Shown here piece after piece: positions 9,401 to 24,400 of a DNA stretch of 64,000 nt (position 1 is the stretch's first letter; every line of letters starts with the position of its first letter). The notes under the pieces are model-generated. The model did no database searches and was not told where the DNA came from. It worked only from the letters and a program-made list of their open reading frames with translations. The stretch lies in NCBI RefSeq assembly GCF_000315625.1, contig NW_005434509.1, positions 1 through 64,000 on the forward strand. The letters are read 5' to 3'. The translations under genes were made by a program, and so were the position numbers. This stretch comes from Guillardia theta CCMP2712 (taxonomy: Eukaryota; Cryptophyceae; Pyrenomonadales; Geminigeraceae).

Positions 9401-12400
9401 ACAGCAACAGCGTACTTGCCGCTTTGCAACTTTGTATGGACACACTTTTGCTTGCGCGATCCGACTTGATCGTTGTCGATCAAGACAGTCTTGTCCCACA
9501 CAAGTCTCGAGCCATCATCTGAATCCAAGCAGAGCTCGTATCTGCCTTCTCGCGACACCTCGACATGCCCTTCGATGATTGCTGCGATGTTGTTGTTGTC
9601 CAGTTTTGGCACAAACTGCAACATCATCCTGTTATCATTGTTTAATTGACAAACATGCGACGATCACCTTGCGGAATTCTTCAATTTTATCGAAGTCGAT
9701 GTAGGGGACTTGCTTGCTTGCGACTTCTGTCATCGTTGATACGTCCGGCATTCCAAATTCATACGGCAAATCGTTTGCTACAAACACTTTCATCAACCAG
9801 GCGGATTTAGCAGGTATTGGTGGGCCATTAGCAGACTTGCTGGGCAACAGAACAACTTCGTCGGATGTGTCAGGTCCCTTGTACGTGACCCGGACGTCAT
9901 ATGAATCATCTGCAGTGAACCAGTCGACTTTGACAGGGTAAAGCCCAGCAGCCAGATTCATCTGCTGTATGGTCAAGGTGATGTATAAATACACTAAGTT
10001 TACCTTCCACGCACATTTCTCGCTCTCCGCATGCACTCCCCCATTATTAATGAGCAAACTTCCCCCAATCCAGAAGTGCGAGCTGAGAAGACAGAACATC
10101 ATCATGATGATTTGTCGTTTTTCAATCATCAATCTCACCCGTCCTGCGACTTGGCACAGAAGTAATAGTTGCCAGCCTGTTTGATCTGCACCGTGCCATA
10201 CCATTGCGTCGCTGTGTTGGTGACGGTCGAGAGATCCGCGAAGTACTGCAAGACACGTGTCACGTGAGGTCCGAACGAGCACTAGGATAAGCACACCCGT
10301 TGCAACTGATCCATTTTGTGAAAATCGATGGCGGGTACATCAGCAGCTCCAAGAAACTTCAACACGTTCACATTAGGCATCGTCGTGAGCTGCGAATCAG
10401 ATTCGAACATCCGCATAAGCCATGCGGACTGAGTAGGAAGAGGAGGAGGATTCGCCCCGTCACTTCGGAGAGGCACGTACTTGTCGTCTGTGTCTGCCCC
10501 CTTGTAAGTGATTCGCATGCTTAGCTTTCCGCTCCCTTTGTAGTAGTTGGCATACACCTGGTAACATTGTTACACCTGCCCCTTCCCCTCCGCCCACAAG
10601 CTCGCGGAACCTCGTGGTTGCCTTCGGTCATGACGACAGCCTTGCACGACTCTTTCTCATTGTGGACACCGCTGTTGTCAACGACTTTGTCTTGGTCGAT
10701 CCATAAGATGGAGCCATCTGACGAGGACGTGCAAAAGGTGTAAGATCCCGGCATGCTGATCTTGAACTTTCCCCAGAGTTGCACGGCAAAGTTCTCCTCA
10801 GGAACATCCGGAAAGTACTGCTTGAAGTTGTCGAGGTCTTGGAAGTCGATCAACGGAATATGAACTTTCATTCCGTGAGGCTGGAGAGCAGAAACCTCAG
10901 GGATGCTCGTAAGGTCGTTCTTTGACGTGTAAAAGTTCATCTGTAGATCATGGGAGGGGAGAGGTTTCTGCTGAGACCCTGTGTCAGGTCCCTCATAGGT
11001 TACCACTAGCGTGGCGTCCCCATCACTTTGGAAGAACTTCACATTGATGAGGTGAGCTCCAGCCGTTAGGTCAACTGTTCCGCACTTCTCGACGACTCCG
11101 TGCTTGTCTCCATTACTTACAACTTCCTTGCCGTCGATGTTGATAAACGACCTTCCAGCTGCACGTCAGCACACTCGAACCTCTTTACGCGTGCTCTATA
11201 CCCATCAGACGATGAGGTACAGAACTTGTAAGAGCCCTCCATCAGGATCTGAAAATGCCCGTCTATGATACACACAAAGTTTTTGTCTGGTATTCCCGGC
11301 ACACACTCCCTGAAGCCAGCAGCGCTCTTGAAGTCAACGTAGGGACACACACCCTGCCAAACCCTTAGAGCCTGACAGCACAGTTCAAACAAACTTCCAC
11401 CTGTCCCACGTAGGTCAGAGTGGACACGTCTGGCATGTTTGCCATGGCGCTGTTGGCCTTGAAGATTCTGAGAGTCCACTTGGAAGGTTTCCCTGCTGTG
11501 ATCGTCGCATCGCAGACAAGGAGGCCAGCACGCATGCTTGGATGATTATCCCAGTCCAAGGGAAAGATACGGACGTACTTCGCCTTCACAGGAGCTGAGA
11601 ACTTGGAGATTACACGAGTGTCGGCATCATTGTTCCCCACAAAAATGCGCCCACACTCGACGTCGAACCAAGTCTCTCCATCAATACTGTACTTCACAGT
11701 AAATTGTTTCACCCTCTGCTGTCCAGGACGTCCCTGAGTAACAATGCCAGCGATCGAAGTGACATCTCCCGCATCAAGCTGCATCCACGAATTGAATCCA
11801 TCTGGCAGAAAACTCAGAGAGGAAAATAGACTGCGCTCCTGCTCACCTCCTTTAGTACTCGATGTTGCACTCCAAGCTTGTGGCGAGTCCAGTCGACCAC
11901 GACCATGTCCCTCGCCAATCTGACATGACTTGGATTATGAAGAATGCGACACAGAAAAGCAATACAGCGTCATTGGCGAAAATGTCTGAGTAACGATGAT
12001 TGGAATATTTCACATTGAATTCCACAGGCTGCACACCAGGTCAGGCAACCACGTCTCGCTGTCTCCCTCGGCATACTTCGCTGCAGGAGTCTTCGGACTG
12101 GGGACCCAAGACACACCCTGCCACCTCTGCCATTTTGCTCTGACTCAAAGCTTCCTTCCACACGCGAATCGACTGATGGCAACAGTTATCCCATGTTCAG
12201 CGCTCTCTTCAAGCCTCACCTGAACATCCGCGTCGGTGGCCTCAGAGGATTTCGCTGTGAAGAAGATCAAAGATGTCGGATCGATGCTGAACCCTTGTTT
12301 GTTGGATGGGTTGCCAGAGGCACACTTGTAGCCGTTCAAATAGAGAGAGACAGCACCTGTTCAGGGCGATCAAGCGAGTACGACAAGACAATCGAAACCA

Positions 12401-15400
12401 TTCGCTGATCTCGTGATTCCAAACTGATACTCTATCTTGGGAAAGACCATCCACGAGCACTCGACCTTAGCTGAGCCCGGCAAGAGCTGTGAAGTGCGCA
12501 ATAAGCAAGCACCTCTCAACGAAGATTTTATTCACCTTGTAGGTCCCGTCCGCGACGGATAGACTAGCATCTGGGACCCAGCTGCCAGACTGGAAGATCT
12601 GTGCAGTGCACAAGTAAGCAGAATGGTGTGGAAGCAAACCCCTTAGTCGTACCAATCGTAATCCGGAGGTCGAGGCCAACCTTGCTTTGATGAAGATGGT
12701 GTATGTGTCTGTCTTGCCAATACAAGCCTGCACCTCTCTCACAGAAACTCTACAACTTGTCACAAGCTAACCTCCGAGTCCAGCTCGAGTCCATTTCCAG
12801 CTGTCAACGAGTAACCGTCCTGTCACACACGTCAATCTTCCCCTCTGACATGTGGTTCACTTACTTTACTGAAGCTGCCAGTCTTTCCGCTGATCTCCAG
12901 CATAGGTCCGTTGGTGATTGATGTCAGACCATTAGCAAGCTGATAGTCAAGCTGCTGGTTCTTGCACTGCTTCTCACATACCTGAAACAAGAATGAGTGT
13001 AACCGCCAGCCGATCCAGCTGGAGAGGCACCAGGACTCCAGCACGGAAAGACGGGTAGGTGCTGAAGTCGTCAGGGTAGATGCGGACGAAACGACCCTCC
13101 AAGGGGACGCGGAAGTAGACTGGAACTTTGGTGGACTTGTCGGAATTGGCGATGAAGGACCTGCCGCACTCGACTGGTTTCCACTGGCTGCCATCATCAG
13201 AAATCTTGACGAAGAAGCTTTTGAGGTATTCATTTCTCGATGCACACCCTTGAATCATGATGCCTGTAATGGTCTGAACTTCACCCGTGTCAAGTTGAAG
13301 CCATTCTCCTTCCTGATATCCTTTCTTCTTCGTTGCCGGCACAAATCCTGCTGGAGAGTCCAGCATGCCCATCCCGTTACCCTGACCGACCTCGCTCTTG
13401 GACAGGCTGGCAGAGAACTTGTGGTGGCCGTAGTCGACGTTGAGCACTACCGATGACGAGCAAGGCTCCTCCGAGCGAGTCGCGAGCTTGCAATCACTCT
13501 CTTTGGCCATTTCTTCTTCGCTTAGTGCTCTACTCCACAGTCTTATCCTCCTTACCTTCCCGGCCGAAGAAGTCGAGGCTGAGGCACCTACTAGGAAGCG
13601 GACGTCATGAGGGTCGAGTTGGTATCCCTTCCTGAAGCTAGTCTTTGCGCTGCTGCAGAGGTATCCATTGAGGTAGAGCGACACTAGACCGTCTGCCTCG
13701 GTGATGCCGAATTGATAGTATTGTTTTGCGTTGATAATCTCTTCGCAGGCAAGGCCTTCGATCTTTGGATTCCACAGGAAGTTAGTGTTGACGAATGCAC
13801 CATCTGCCCCCCATGCTTTCGACCCTAAGATCTGCCGAAAGCTGCTGATGGTGTCAAGCTGGGCATCGATGATAGTGCTCCACGCCTCCGGCTTGATGCA
13901 CGAACCTTCATCCAAAGAGAGCCCCTTGCCCGCTGCAAACTTGTACGAGCCGTCTTCCATGTCGTAAGTGCCGTCTCCCCACTCAGGATTGAGCATTGGA
14001 CCTCCGGTAGAGGACTGAAGAGACATCTTGAATTCGTAGTCAAGCTTGTTGCCCTTGCAACTCGATTCGCACACAAGCAACCCAGCACGGAGAGCGATGT
14101 TGCCAGCAAGGGGGTAGATCCGGACATAACGAGCCTTGACTGTCCCTGGAAAAATAGTTTCAACCTTGGAGGTGTAATCAGTGTTTCCTGGAAACACCCT
14201 CCCGCACGCCACATCAGCCCACGTGTTCCCATCAAGGCTGACTCTGACTGCAAACTCTTTCACCCACCAGGAGGCGCCTGCTCTGCCCTGAGTGACAACC
14301 CCTACGATAGTCGTCTCGCTCCCTGCATCAATCTGCATCCACTCGCCGCTGTCTATCCCTGTCTGTGTCGACTTGGCGTACCAGCATGAGGGAGAATCAA
14401 GCATGCCCTCACCGTAGGTCTCGCCCTTGTCTTTATCTTGATAGATTGAGGAGTAGGTGTGACTATCGTAGCTCGGGTTCAAGATTACGTAGTTTGTACA
14501 ATTGTCCCCCTTGTCCGGCAGTATGCATCCACATTCCTTTGCGACTTCGCTCGGCTGCAAGGCCTTGCTCCAGAGCCTGAGTTGGTCAATGTAGCCGCTG
14601 GGCTGATTGTTTGAGCTGGACCTGAAGAAGTTTACTTCGCTTCCTAAGACTCCGACTTTGTTGATGACCTTGCTCTGGCTACACAGAAACCCATTGAGGT
14701 AGATAGACATCATTCCATTCTCGTCTCTTGAAAGACCGTACTCGTACCATGTGTTGATCTTGATCACTTCGTCGCAAATCAATTTGAGATTCACCAACTT
14801 CAAAGTGAACATCTTATCGACGTACAGGCCATCGTTATCCCAAGTGTTTGATCCCATCAGCTGCAGAGATCCTGCTACTGCTTTCAGCATGACGTCCATG
14901 ATCACAGTATAAGGGTCTCCTTTGATACATTCGCTTCGCTTCAGCTGCAAGCCTTTGCCTGTTGTGAACTGAAACGCTGTCTCCTCGTCCACTTCTGCAA
15001 AAGTTCCCTCGCCCCATGGTGTTGTCAACATTGGGCCACCGCTGGAGGAGATGAGGGCTTGCTCGAAGCCGTAGTCCAACTTTCCGTCTTCGCAAGGTTT
15101 CTCACATAGCAGAATCCCAGCGCGCATACCATATTGTCCTTTGGTCACTGACAGTAGTGGGTAGATACGGACAAAACGAGTCCTGATAGGGAAAGGAAAA
15201 AGATTCTTGACCTTGGTGTTCTGGTCGGTATTGCCTTCGAAGATTTTTCCACAAGCAACTGGTGTCCACTTCTCACCATCCTCGCTCACTTTCACTCCAA
15301 AATTTGTTACCCACCATCCCGCAGACAATCGTCCCTGTGTCACAACCCCTGCGACGCTCTGCACTTTCCCAGTGTCAAGCTGCATGTAGCATCCGTTGTC

Positions 15401-18400
15401 AAAGCCGACGGGATCGCCGCTCTTGCACAACCATGCATCTGTGCCGTCAAGCATGCCTGTGCCGTATCCCTGGCCAACAAGGTTGTTGTTCCACACCGAA
15501 GAATAGACGTGTCCGGTGTAAGGTATGTTTGCGATGATCGTTCCTGTGCATAACGAGTCGCTCGGCTGAAGGAGGCTGCAGCCAGAATCAGAGGCCATCT
15601 CCTCAGGGCTAAGAGCTCGGTTCCACATCCTGATTCTCTTGAGGTTTCCCGCGGTGTTGTACTTGCTATCTTTGTTGTGGAAGAACGACACGTGGCTCGC
15701 GTCCAACTTGAAAGAGTCGTGCACACCCGGTTTGCCTTGGGCACATAGGAAGCCTCTGATGAATAAAGATACAATACCATCGGAGCTCCGCGTTACACCG
15801 AAGCGGTAGAACCGATCTGTCAGCAGCACTTCATCGCAGGTAATCGCCAATGACTTGGGAGCAATATGATAGTTATCACCGACGTAGAGTCCATCGTCAC
15901 CCCACGCATCTGTTCCAAAGATCTGCTTCGGGCTGTTGATCGTGTCTACCTTGACATCAATAAAAACGCTCCATGCATCTGATTGCAAGCATGTGGACAC
16001 ATCCAGTGAAAGCCCCTGGGATGCAGCAAACTTGTACCAGTGGTTCTCAGAATCGAACTTACCCACACCCCAAGGCGTTTCAAGCATGGGACCATTGGTA
16101 GACGAAGTGAAGACTTCGTTAAACTGATAGTCTACCTCTCCGTGCTCGCAATCTTTCTGGCATAGCAAGATCCCTGCTCGAAGGTACGGCTGGTTGTTGG
16201 AGTCTTGAGGGAAGACCTTCACATACCGAGCAACGACTGGCTCAGGAAAGAGGATGTTCTCGATGGAGACTCCGTCCACATTCGCCGGAAAGATTCTTCC
16301 GCAAGCCACGTCAAACCAAGACGCGCCGTCAGTGCTCACCTTGACCGTCAGGTACATCACCCAGTGGTTGCTGTAGCCTTGTGTCGCAACTCCTGCTATT
16401 GTTTGAACTTTGCCGGCATCAAGCTGCATCCAAATCCCTTCCTCGTAAGGAGGAAAATCGTTGCCAAACTTCTTCAAAGAGGGGGCCCAACAGTACTGCG
16501 CGTTGATCTGTCCCTGTACCCATGTAGCCGTACCGGGAGCATTGCCGGCGTGGGAGTAGGTGTGCTGGGAGTAGGGAACGTTGAACAGGATAGTGTTTGA
16601 GCACTTCTTGTCTGAGGTCTCTGGCAGAGCACAACCAGCAATGGTCGCCATCTCAGCTTGAGTCTTTGTGGTTTTCCACATCTCAAGGCTTTCGATCTTT
16701 CCCTCGCAATCATAACCAGCTTTGCTGTTGAAGAAGGTGACGTCGTGTCCCGCGAGCTTGAAGCCTTCGAAGTTGGAAGCAGCTTTCTGTGCACACAGGT
16801 AGCCGTTCAAGTAGAGTGATACTACCCCTTCTGCTGAGCGTGTTAGCCCAAAGAAGTACCACCTGTTATCAAAGATCGTCTCCTCGCACACAAGCTCTGA
16901 GTTCACCGGGAACATCCTGAGAAATGTGTCGACAAAGAGCCCGTTGTTTCCCCAGGCGGAAGAGCCCATGATAAGACTCTTGTCTTTGGTTGAGGTCACT
17001 TGCATGTAGATGAGCAGGCTCCACTCCGACGGAGAGATGCACTTGCCCTCATCCAAGCTGAACCCTTGTCCTTTCGTGAACTGATACTGCCATACGTCAT
17101 TCACAAGCTCAAACTTGCCAACCTTGCTTCCTTCGTCCAGCATGGGCCCAAGGGTGTCCGAGGCGAACGACCCTTCGAACCGATAGTCCACTTCTCCTCC
17201 TTCACACTTCTCCTCACAGATCAGGACCGAGGCTCGCAAAGCAAAGATGCCATTGCTCGACGTCTGGGGGTAGATTCGCAGGTAGCGACCGAGTATGCTC
17301 GGCCAGAACAAGGTTGAAACAGCTTCCAATGCGTTTGTGTTTGCAGCGAACGTTCGCCCGCATTCCACTTGCTTCCACAAGTTCCCGTCTTCACTGATCT
17401 CAACCTTGAATGACGTCGTCCACCAGTTTGTGTTGACCTTACTTCCCTGTGTGATCACTCCCCTGATGCTGCGAATCTCCTCGAGGTCAATCTGCATGTA
17501 CTCCCCGACTTCTTGCTTGGAAGGAGTCCACCCGCGCACAGAGTTGAAGCGTCCGGTGCTGAATGCATCGTTGTTCTGGTAGATGGAAGAATACTCGTAC
17601 TGCTCGTCGCCCGCGTTGTATATGACAATGTCATCCTCGCATCCGTTACCCTCAGAAATTAATGTGCATTCGCATACAGATGCAACTTCTGTGTCCGATA
17701 GCTGCCTGTCCCACAGTCTGATTCTCTTGACCAAGCCAGAGGATTGCTGGTCGAACTTGTCTTTGAAGAAGCTAATCGAATGGGGCGAAAGCTTGTATCC
17801 TTCAGAGTAAGGGATCACTCCTTCAGCACAAAGATACCCGTTGAGGTACAGTTTTACGTTGCCATCAGTACTTCTTGACAAGACATACTGATAGAAAGTC
17901 TTTGCCTGCAGTTTCTCTTCACACTGAAGATTTCCACCAGTAGGAAACGTAAGGACTTTGCCGTTGACAAACAGGCCGTTGGAATCCCATCCCTCAGAAT
18001 CGATAAGTCGCTTGTAGCCATCCACAGAGTCCAAGGCGACATCCATGTAGATGGTGTAGGAAGTCTTGTTGATGCAGTGGTACTCGTCAAGGCGGAGCCC
18101 CTGACCCTTGGCAAACGCGTATCCCTGGGTGTCATCGAATTTCCCAAGACCCCACGGGGTTTCAAGGGAAGGACCTCTGGTGCTTGACCTAAAATTGTCC
18201 TTCAAGCGGAAATCCAGCTCGGCCCCCTCGCAAGGCCTTTCACACAAGAGGACTCCGAACCTGAAGGCGGGCCAAGTCTTGAAAGTGGCGGGGTAGAGGC
18301 GAATGAATCGACCTCTGACAGGAGAGCTGAACAAGACCTCCTTCTTGCTGGTACCATCTTCGTTGCCATCAAACACTCGCCCGCATTCTACTTTGCTCCA

Positions 18401-21400
18401 GATGCTCTCGTCGTCGCTTACCTCAATCTCGAATGAAGTCACCCATTCCGTAGCCGAGCCGCCCTGTATCACAATCCCTGGAATGCTCTGCACATCTCCT
18501 GTATCGATCTGCATCCATTCCCTGTCGTCCTTCTTAGATGGAGAAAACGACCCAGGCGAATTCAGCCTTCCTCGGGCGTTTCCAGTTCCCATGGCGGAGG
18601 AGCTCTTCACCGACGAGTACTTGACCTGATCGTACATGGCGTTAAGCACGATGAAGGCGTCGCATGGGGATCCTCGCGGGGGCAGGTAACACTTACACTC
18701 ATCCATCACTTCCTTGTTGTCCAGAGTTCTGTCCCATATCTTAATCTTTGCGACTTCTCCGCCTGTATTCTCAGACGCCTCGTCATGGAAGAAGGCGATC
18801 TCATCGAGATTCAGCTTGTAGCTGTCAGCATATGGAGGCTTGCCGGATTCGCAGGGGTATCCGTTGAGGTATAAACTCATCATTCCTTCCTCTGTCCTTG
18901 TGATCACAAACTGATACCAGCGACCAGGCTTGATTGCTTCGTTGCACTTGAGGCCAGATGTAGGCGGATATGTCATGAAGTAGTTGTTTACGTAGATCCC
19001 TTTGTCGTCCCAGCCATCGGAGCTGAGAATTCTTCGATAACCAGAGGTCTTGTCAAGCAAGGCTTTGATGTAGATGGTATAAGCGCTACTCTTGATGCAG
19101 CGGCCAACTGCTAGAGATAGTCCCTCTTCCTTGCTCAATTTGTACCCGTCCTCGTCCTCACCAAATGTTCCATCCCCCCATGCAGCCACCAGCCCGGGGC
19201 CCCTGGTGCTGGAGAGCAGAGTCCCCTTGAACTCATAGTCAAGCACGCCGTCCTCACAGGGTCGCTCGCAGACCAGGACTGCAGCTCGGAGCGTGATCTT
19301 GCCTTCCCATGTCTTAGGCAGGATACGGACGAATCTGCCCTTGACAGGGGCAAAGATGATTTTGACTTTAGAGTTTGAGTCCTCGTTGGCATCCCAAGTC
19401 CGACCGCACTCAACCGGAAAGAACTTCCGTCCGTCTTCACTCACCTCCACTTGCAGGGACGTGACCCATTGCGATGACGTTCTGCAACCCTGAGTCACGA
19501 CTCCAACGATGCTGCGAATCTCGCCAGTGTCGATCGTCAAGAACTCCTTGTCGGATTTGGAATCTTTGGGAATCCAACCATAGGCCGAGTTGAGTCGACC
19601 CTGAGCGTTGCCCGTGCCCACGTCTGATCCCTGATAGATCGACGAGTAGGCGATTTGCAGGTCAGGAGGGTTCAGCAGCACATGGTGGTCGCAAGGAGCT
19701 CCAGGGGCTGGAGGAGCACAGGCACATTCGGCAAGCACAGCCTCGTTGGAGAGCGCGCGGTCCCACAGCTTTAAGCTCCTCACGTACCCTGAGGCATCCT
19801 TGCTGCTGGCGTCATGGAAAAACCATATTCCTGACTCTTCCAGCTGATATCCGTCCTCATATGGCGGGCTCCCGGCTTCACAGAGCCATCCGTTGACGTA
19901 TGCTCGGACCTCCGCGTCTGCGTCTCTGGTGACCACGAACTGATAGGTGACGCCTGGCCGGATCCTCTCGTCGCACTTCACTCCCGAAGCCACCGGGAAG
20001 CTTTGAAAGAACTCATTGACGTAGAAGCCAGAGTCACCCCATGCGTCAGCTCCGATGAGCTTCTGCCAACCCGAGACCTGGTCCAGTTGAACTTTGAGGT
20101 AGATGGTGTACGACTTGTCCTTGAGGCAGCTGCTCTGCGACAGCGACAACCCCATACCCTCCGTGAAGTGATAGCCTCTCAGCTCGTCAAATGACCCCTC
20201 ACCCCACGGTGTCTTCAAGCTGGGACCCTTGGTGGAAGAGATCAAATTGTCTCGGAAAGCATAATTGAGCTCTCCTCCCTCACACGGACGTTCGCAAAGA
20301 AGAAGTGCAGCTCGCATCGACATGTGGCCCTGCCAGTCGAGGGGATAAATCCTAACAAAGCGTCCTAGGACAGGACTAGTAAACACAGCGAAGACCTTGG
20401 TGTCCCTGTCGGAGTTGCCGTCGAAGATTCTTCCGCACTCGACCTCCACCCACTTTTGCCCGTCATCACTGATTTCAACATCAAACAATGTCACTCGCTG
20501 GTCCATGTCATGTCTCCCTTGCACCACAACGCCTGCTATGCTCTGCACCTCTCCTCCATCGATCTGCATCCACTCACCGATGTTTTTACCCTTTGCGCTC
20601 CATCCCTGCGGCGATCGCAGTCTTCCCCTACCATGGCCCACACCTATGTTGTCATTGTCGAAAACACTTGAGTAGCTGTAACTATAGTCAGGAGGTGCCA
20701 TGATGATGTACTGAGAACAAGGTTTTCCAAACTTTGCAAGGGTACATCCGCAATAAGTTGCCATCTCGACTTCCGACAGCTCTTTGTCAAACAGTCTCAA
20801 CCTCTTGATAGATCCTGCGCTGTCTTCGGCTCCATCGTCATGGAAGAAGTCCATCCAGTTACTGCTCAGCTCGAATTTGTCGCTGAACAATGGTTCGCCA
20901 CTTGCACACTTGGCTCCATGAAGGAACAGTGAGATTTCGCCAGTAGCACTACGAGTCATTCCAATCTTGTACATCTGATCTGGGCGGATGACCTCCGAAC
21001 AACGGACGTTGGACGTCTTGGGGAACAGCTGGAGTTGTTCGTTGACATAAAGACCGTTATCATCCCATCCATCAGAGGACAGCAGCCTCACCCATCCTTG
21101 CGTCTCCTCCAGCGATACCTCCATGATCACACTGTACGCTTTCCCCACAAGACAGCGCGACTGCTCCAACCTGAAGCCTTTGCCTTGACGGAAGATGTAA
21201 GGCCCTTCAGGCCCTTCGAATGTGCCCTCCCCCCAGCGTGGGTTTAGTGAGGGACCCTTGGTGTCAGACATGAAAGACATGGCGAACCTATAGTCTAGCT
21301 CTCCTCCTTCACACGGTCGCTCACAAAGCAAGACGCCAGCTCTCATTGACATGTGCTTGTCGAAAGTTTGCGGCTCGATCATGACGTATCGCCCTCGAGC

Positions 21401-24400
21401 AGGGTAGTCGAAAACTGTTTTCACCTTGGTGTCTCTGTCACTGTTGCCTTTGAAGATTCTGCCACAATGCACATCGTCCCACTGAATGCCATCAGCACTC
21501 ACAAGAACCTTGAAGGACGTGACCCACTGATCTTCATCGTGTCTTCCTTGCGTTATGACCCCGGAGATGCTCTGGATGCTTCCTGTATCAAGGACCATAA
21601 ACTCTCCGGGCTTGTTCTCGGCTGCGCTCCATGCCTGCTTCGAGTTGAGCCTTCCTCGTCCATGCCCAACTCCTGGCTTATCTTTGGACCACACTGACGA
21701 GTAGGTTATCATTTCATTGAGGGGAACAAATGTGATGGTGTTGTCACACTTCGCACCAGGCTCAGGGAGCCGACAGTTGCACAACATTGCGATCTCTTTG
21801 TCGCTTAGCAGCTGCTTCCATAGATGGATTCGACTCACTTTCCCTGCCAGCTTGGCATCAGATTCATCGTGGAAGAACTCCACCTCTTGAGGATCCAAAT
21901 CAAAATTGTTGTTGATTCCCGGTGTTCCCTTGGCACAAACTTCGCCGTTGAGATACAATTTGATCTCGCCCTGGGCACTGCGGGAAATGCCAAAAGTGTA
22001 CACAACGTTGGGTAGAATGTGTTCAATGCACTGAATATTCAAGGAGCTGGGGTAGAGCTGATACTGGTCATTCACAAATACTCCACTGTCACCCCAACCC
22101 TTCGAATTGATGATTCGTTGCCAGCCGGTTGTTGTATCAAGACTAGCCGTGATAAGCATGGTCCATACATGTCCCGTAACACATGAGCTCCGGTCTAGTT
22201 TGAGTCCCTTCCCACCAGAGAACTGATAGGGACCCTGGTTACCTATGAAAGTCCCTTCCCCCCAAACAGGGTCAAGAGAAGGGCCAAAGGTTGAAGAGGA
22301 GAACTCTTCCTTGAAATGAAAGTCAAGTTCCCCATTAATGCAAGGCTTCTCACAGACTATCAAGCCTGCTCGCATGCACATCGACCCTTTGAAGCTCCAC
22401 GGGATTATGCGGATATATCGAGCATCAACAGGAAATGGGAACATCTGCTTCACTTTGGTGTTCCTGTCATTGTTTGCTGTAAAGTACTTCCCGCAGAAAC
22501 CATCTTGCCACGCCTGTCCATCGTCTGAAACTTGAACTTTGAAGCCGGTGACCCACGACTCTGCGTCCTTTTTCCCTCGCACAACAACCCCGACGATGGT
22601 TTGCACTGAACCTGTATCCATCTGCATGTATGCCCCAACTTTCTTTGTACCCGAACACCAAGCTGCCTCAGAAGTGAGCTTTCCTCTGCCATTTCCTTCG
22701 CCCGGCTCATCGCCATTGAGAACATGAGAGTAGACAGTACGAGGAGCGCTGACGGTCATGGAAACTGTGTTATCACACGCAGTTGCTTTGGGAAGTTCGA
22801 CGCACTTGGCTGCTTCTCGCGCCTCATCCACTGAAAGAGTCTTATTCATCATCTTAACTTGCTTCAGATCTCCTTGCGGAGCACTATTAGAATTGCCATG
22901 GAAAAAGTTGACATCGTGGGGATTAAGCGCAAAGTTGTCAGCGATGTCAGGCTTGCCTGATCCACATCTAAACACAAACATTAAGGAATGACACATCAAC
23001 AGCTGGACTCACAGATTTCCGTTGAGAAACAATTGTACAGTCCCATCTTTGCTGCGGGTCAACATGATCTTGTACCAGACTTCTGGCAGAATCGGCTCGA
23101 TGCACTTTATCCCACAGTTGGGATAGAGCATGATGTTGGATCCGCGCAAGTAGAGCCCGCTCGTGTCCCACCCCTGGGAGTCGAGAATCTTGACATCTCT
23201 GAGGTGTAATCAGCATCAGCCACATACCTTCAGCGCACTCAGAGCCTTACCCGTCAACTTGGTCGAAGCGCACATCAAGGAGGATGGAGTACTGGAAGGG
23301 GTTCATGCTTCTGCCAGGGTCTGCTGCAAGACCTGCACCATTGGCGAAATGATAACCATCCTCTGAGCTAGCTTTTCCTTTCCCCCACGGCTCTTCCAGT
23401 GCGGTCCCACCTTTACGAGCATCGATGGAGGTGCCTGGTTTCCAATCAAGTACGCCTCCCTTTGGAGGGGGAGGCTTTGGAATGGTGCCAGCGGTACCCC
23501 TACAGCAGACGCCGATGTCATCGTCATGAGTGCATTGTGTATCTCCCCATTCGGAGCGATGACAACCGATGATGTCTCGCTCGAACCCGATGCACTGGAC
23601 ATCTGACAACCATATGGGAGAAGTATCCTCGGAGTTTGCTTTGCAGCCTCCATATTTGGTCTGCAAGGAACATTTGGTCTTGCTCACACCGCCCTCAGCA
23701 AAACCAAGAGACTTGCAAATGGCGTTGGCTGATTCACTTCCAAAGTCTTTGTCACAAACTGTACCCCAGACGCCCTCGTGCAGAACTTCCAAACGACAAG
23801 CGAAGCGAGAGCAGTCGACAAGTCTTACCTTGGTCTTTGATGTGAAACTGTCAGTCTCTGCTACTCCTGACTTTGCCTCTTCCATTTCCTCTTCAGCGCC
23901 AGGTGTTTCTGTCGAAGGACATCGAGGAAAGTAGCTTGGTCCACGCCTCGTCCCCTTGAGGCCTCTAGCAGCTCCATAGCAGCAAATGCCGACATCATCA
24001 CCATGAGCACAGTCATTAGCTCCCCACTGACTGTGCTTGCAGTCACCAACGTCCCCTTCTGTCCCCTCACAGTCAACGTTGGAAAGCCATACCATTCCAG
24101 AGCCTCCGCCTTTCTTGGGATTCAAAGCTGCAAGGTCCTCGAAACCAAACATAGAACAAATGCTGTCAGCACTTTCTGCGTCCATTCCTTTGCTGCAGAC
24201 AGAGCCCCACTCGTCTTCGAACAAAACCTCTAGACGGCAACCTCTGCTGCTGCAGTCCACAAGCCGCATGGTATCGGTAGATGCCGCAGGGCAGTCATAC
24301 TTGGACGCAACCCATTTTTCCTTGTTTCCTGGAGGCCCCTCAGGGCCTCGAATGCCTGCAATTCCTGCAATACCAGGCGGACCTTCATGAAATATAAGAA

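Noticed and set aside
12974-22999. Treating the 3,341-codon frame as a complete single-exon gene
   Set aside because: Both ends fall inside LamG/F5-8C domains. Consistent splice sites at 22967 and 13031 join it to upstream and downstream exons.
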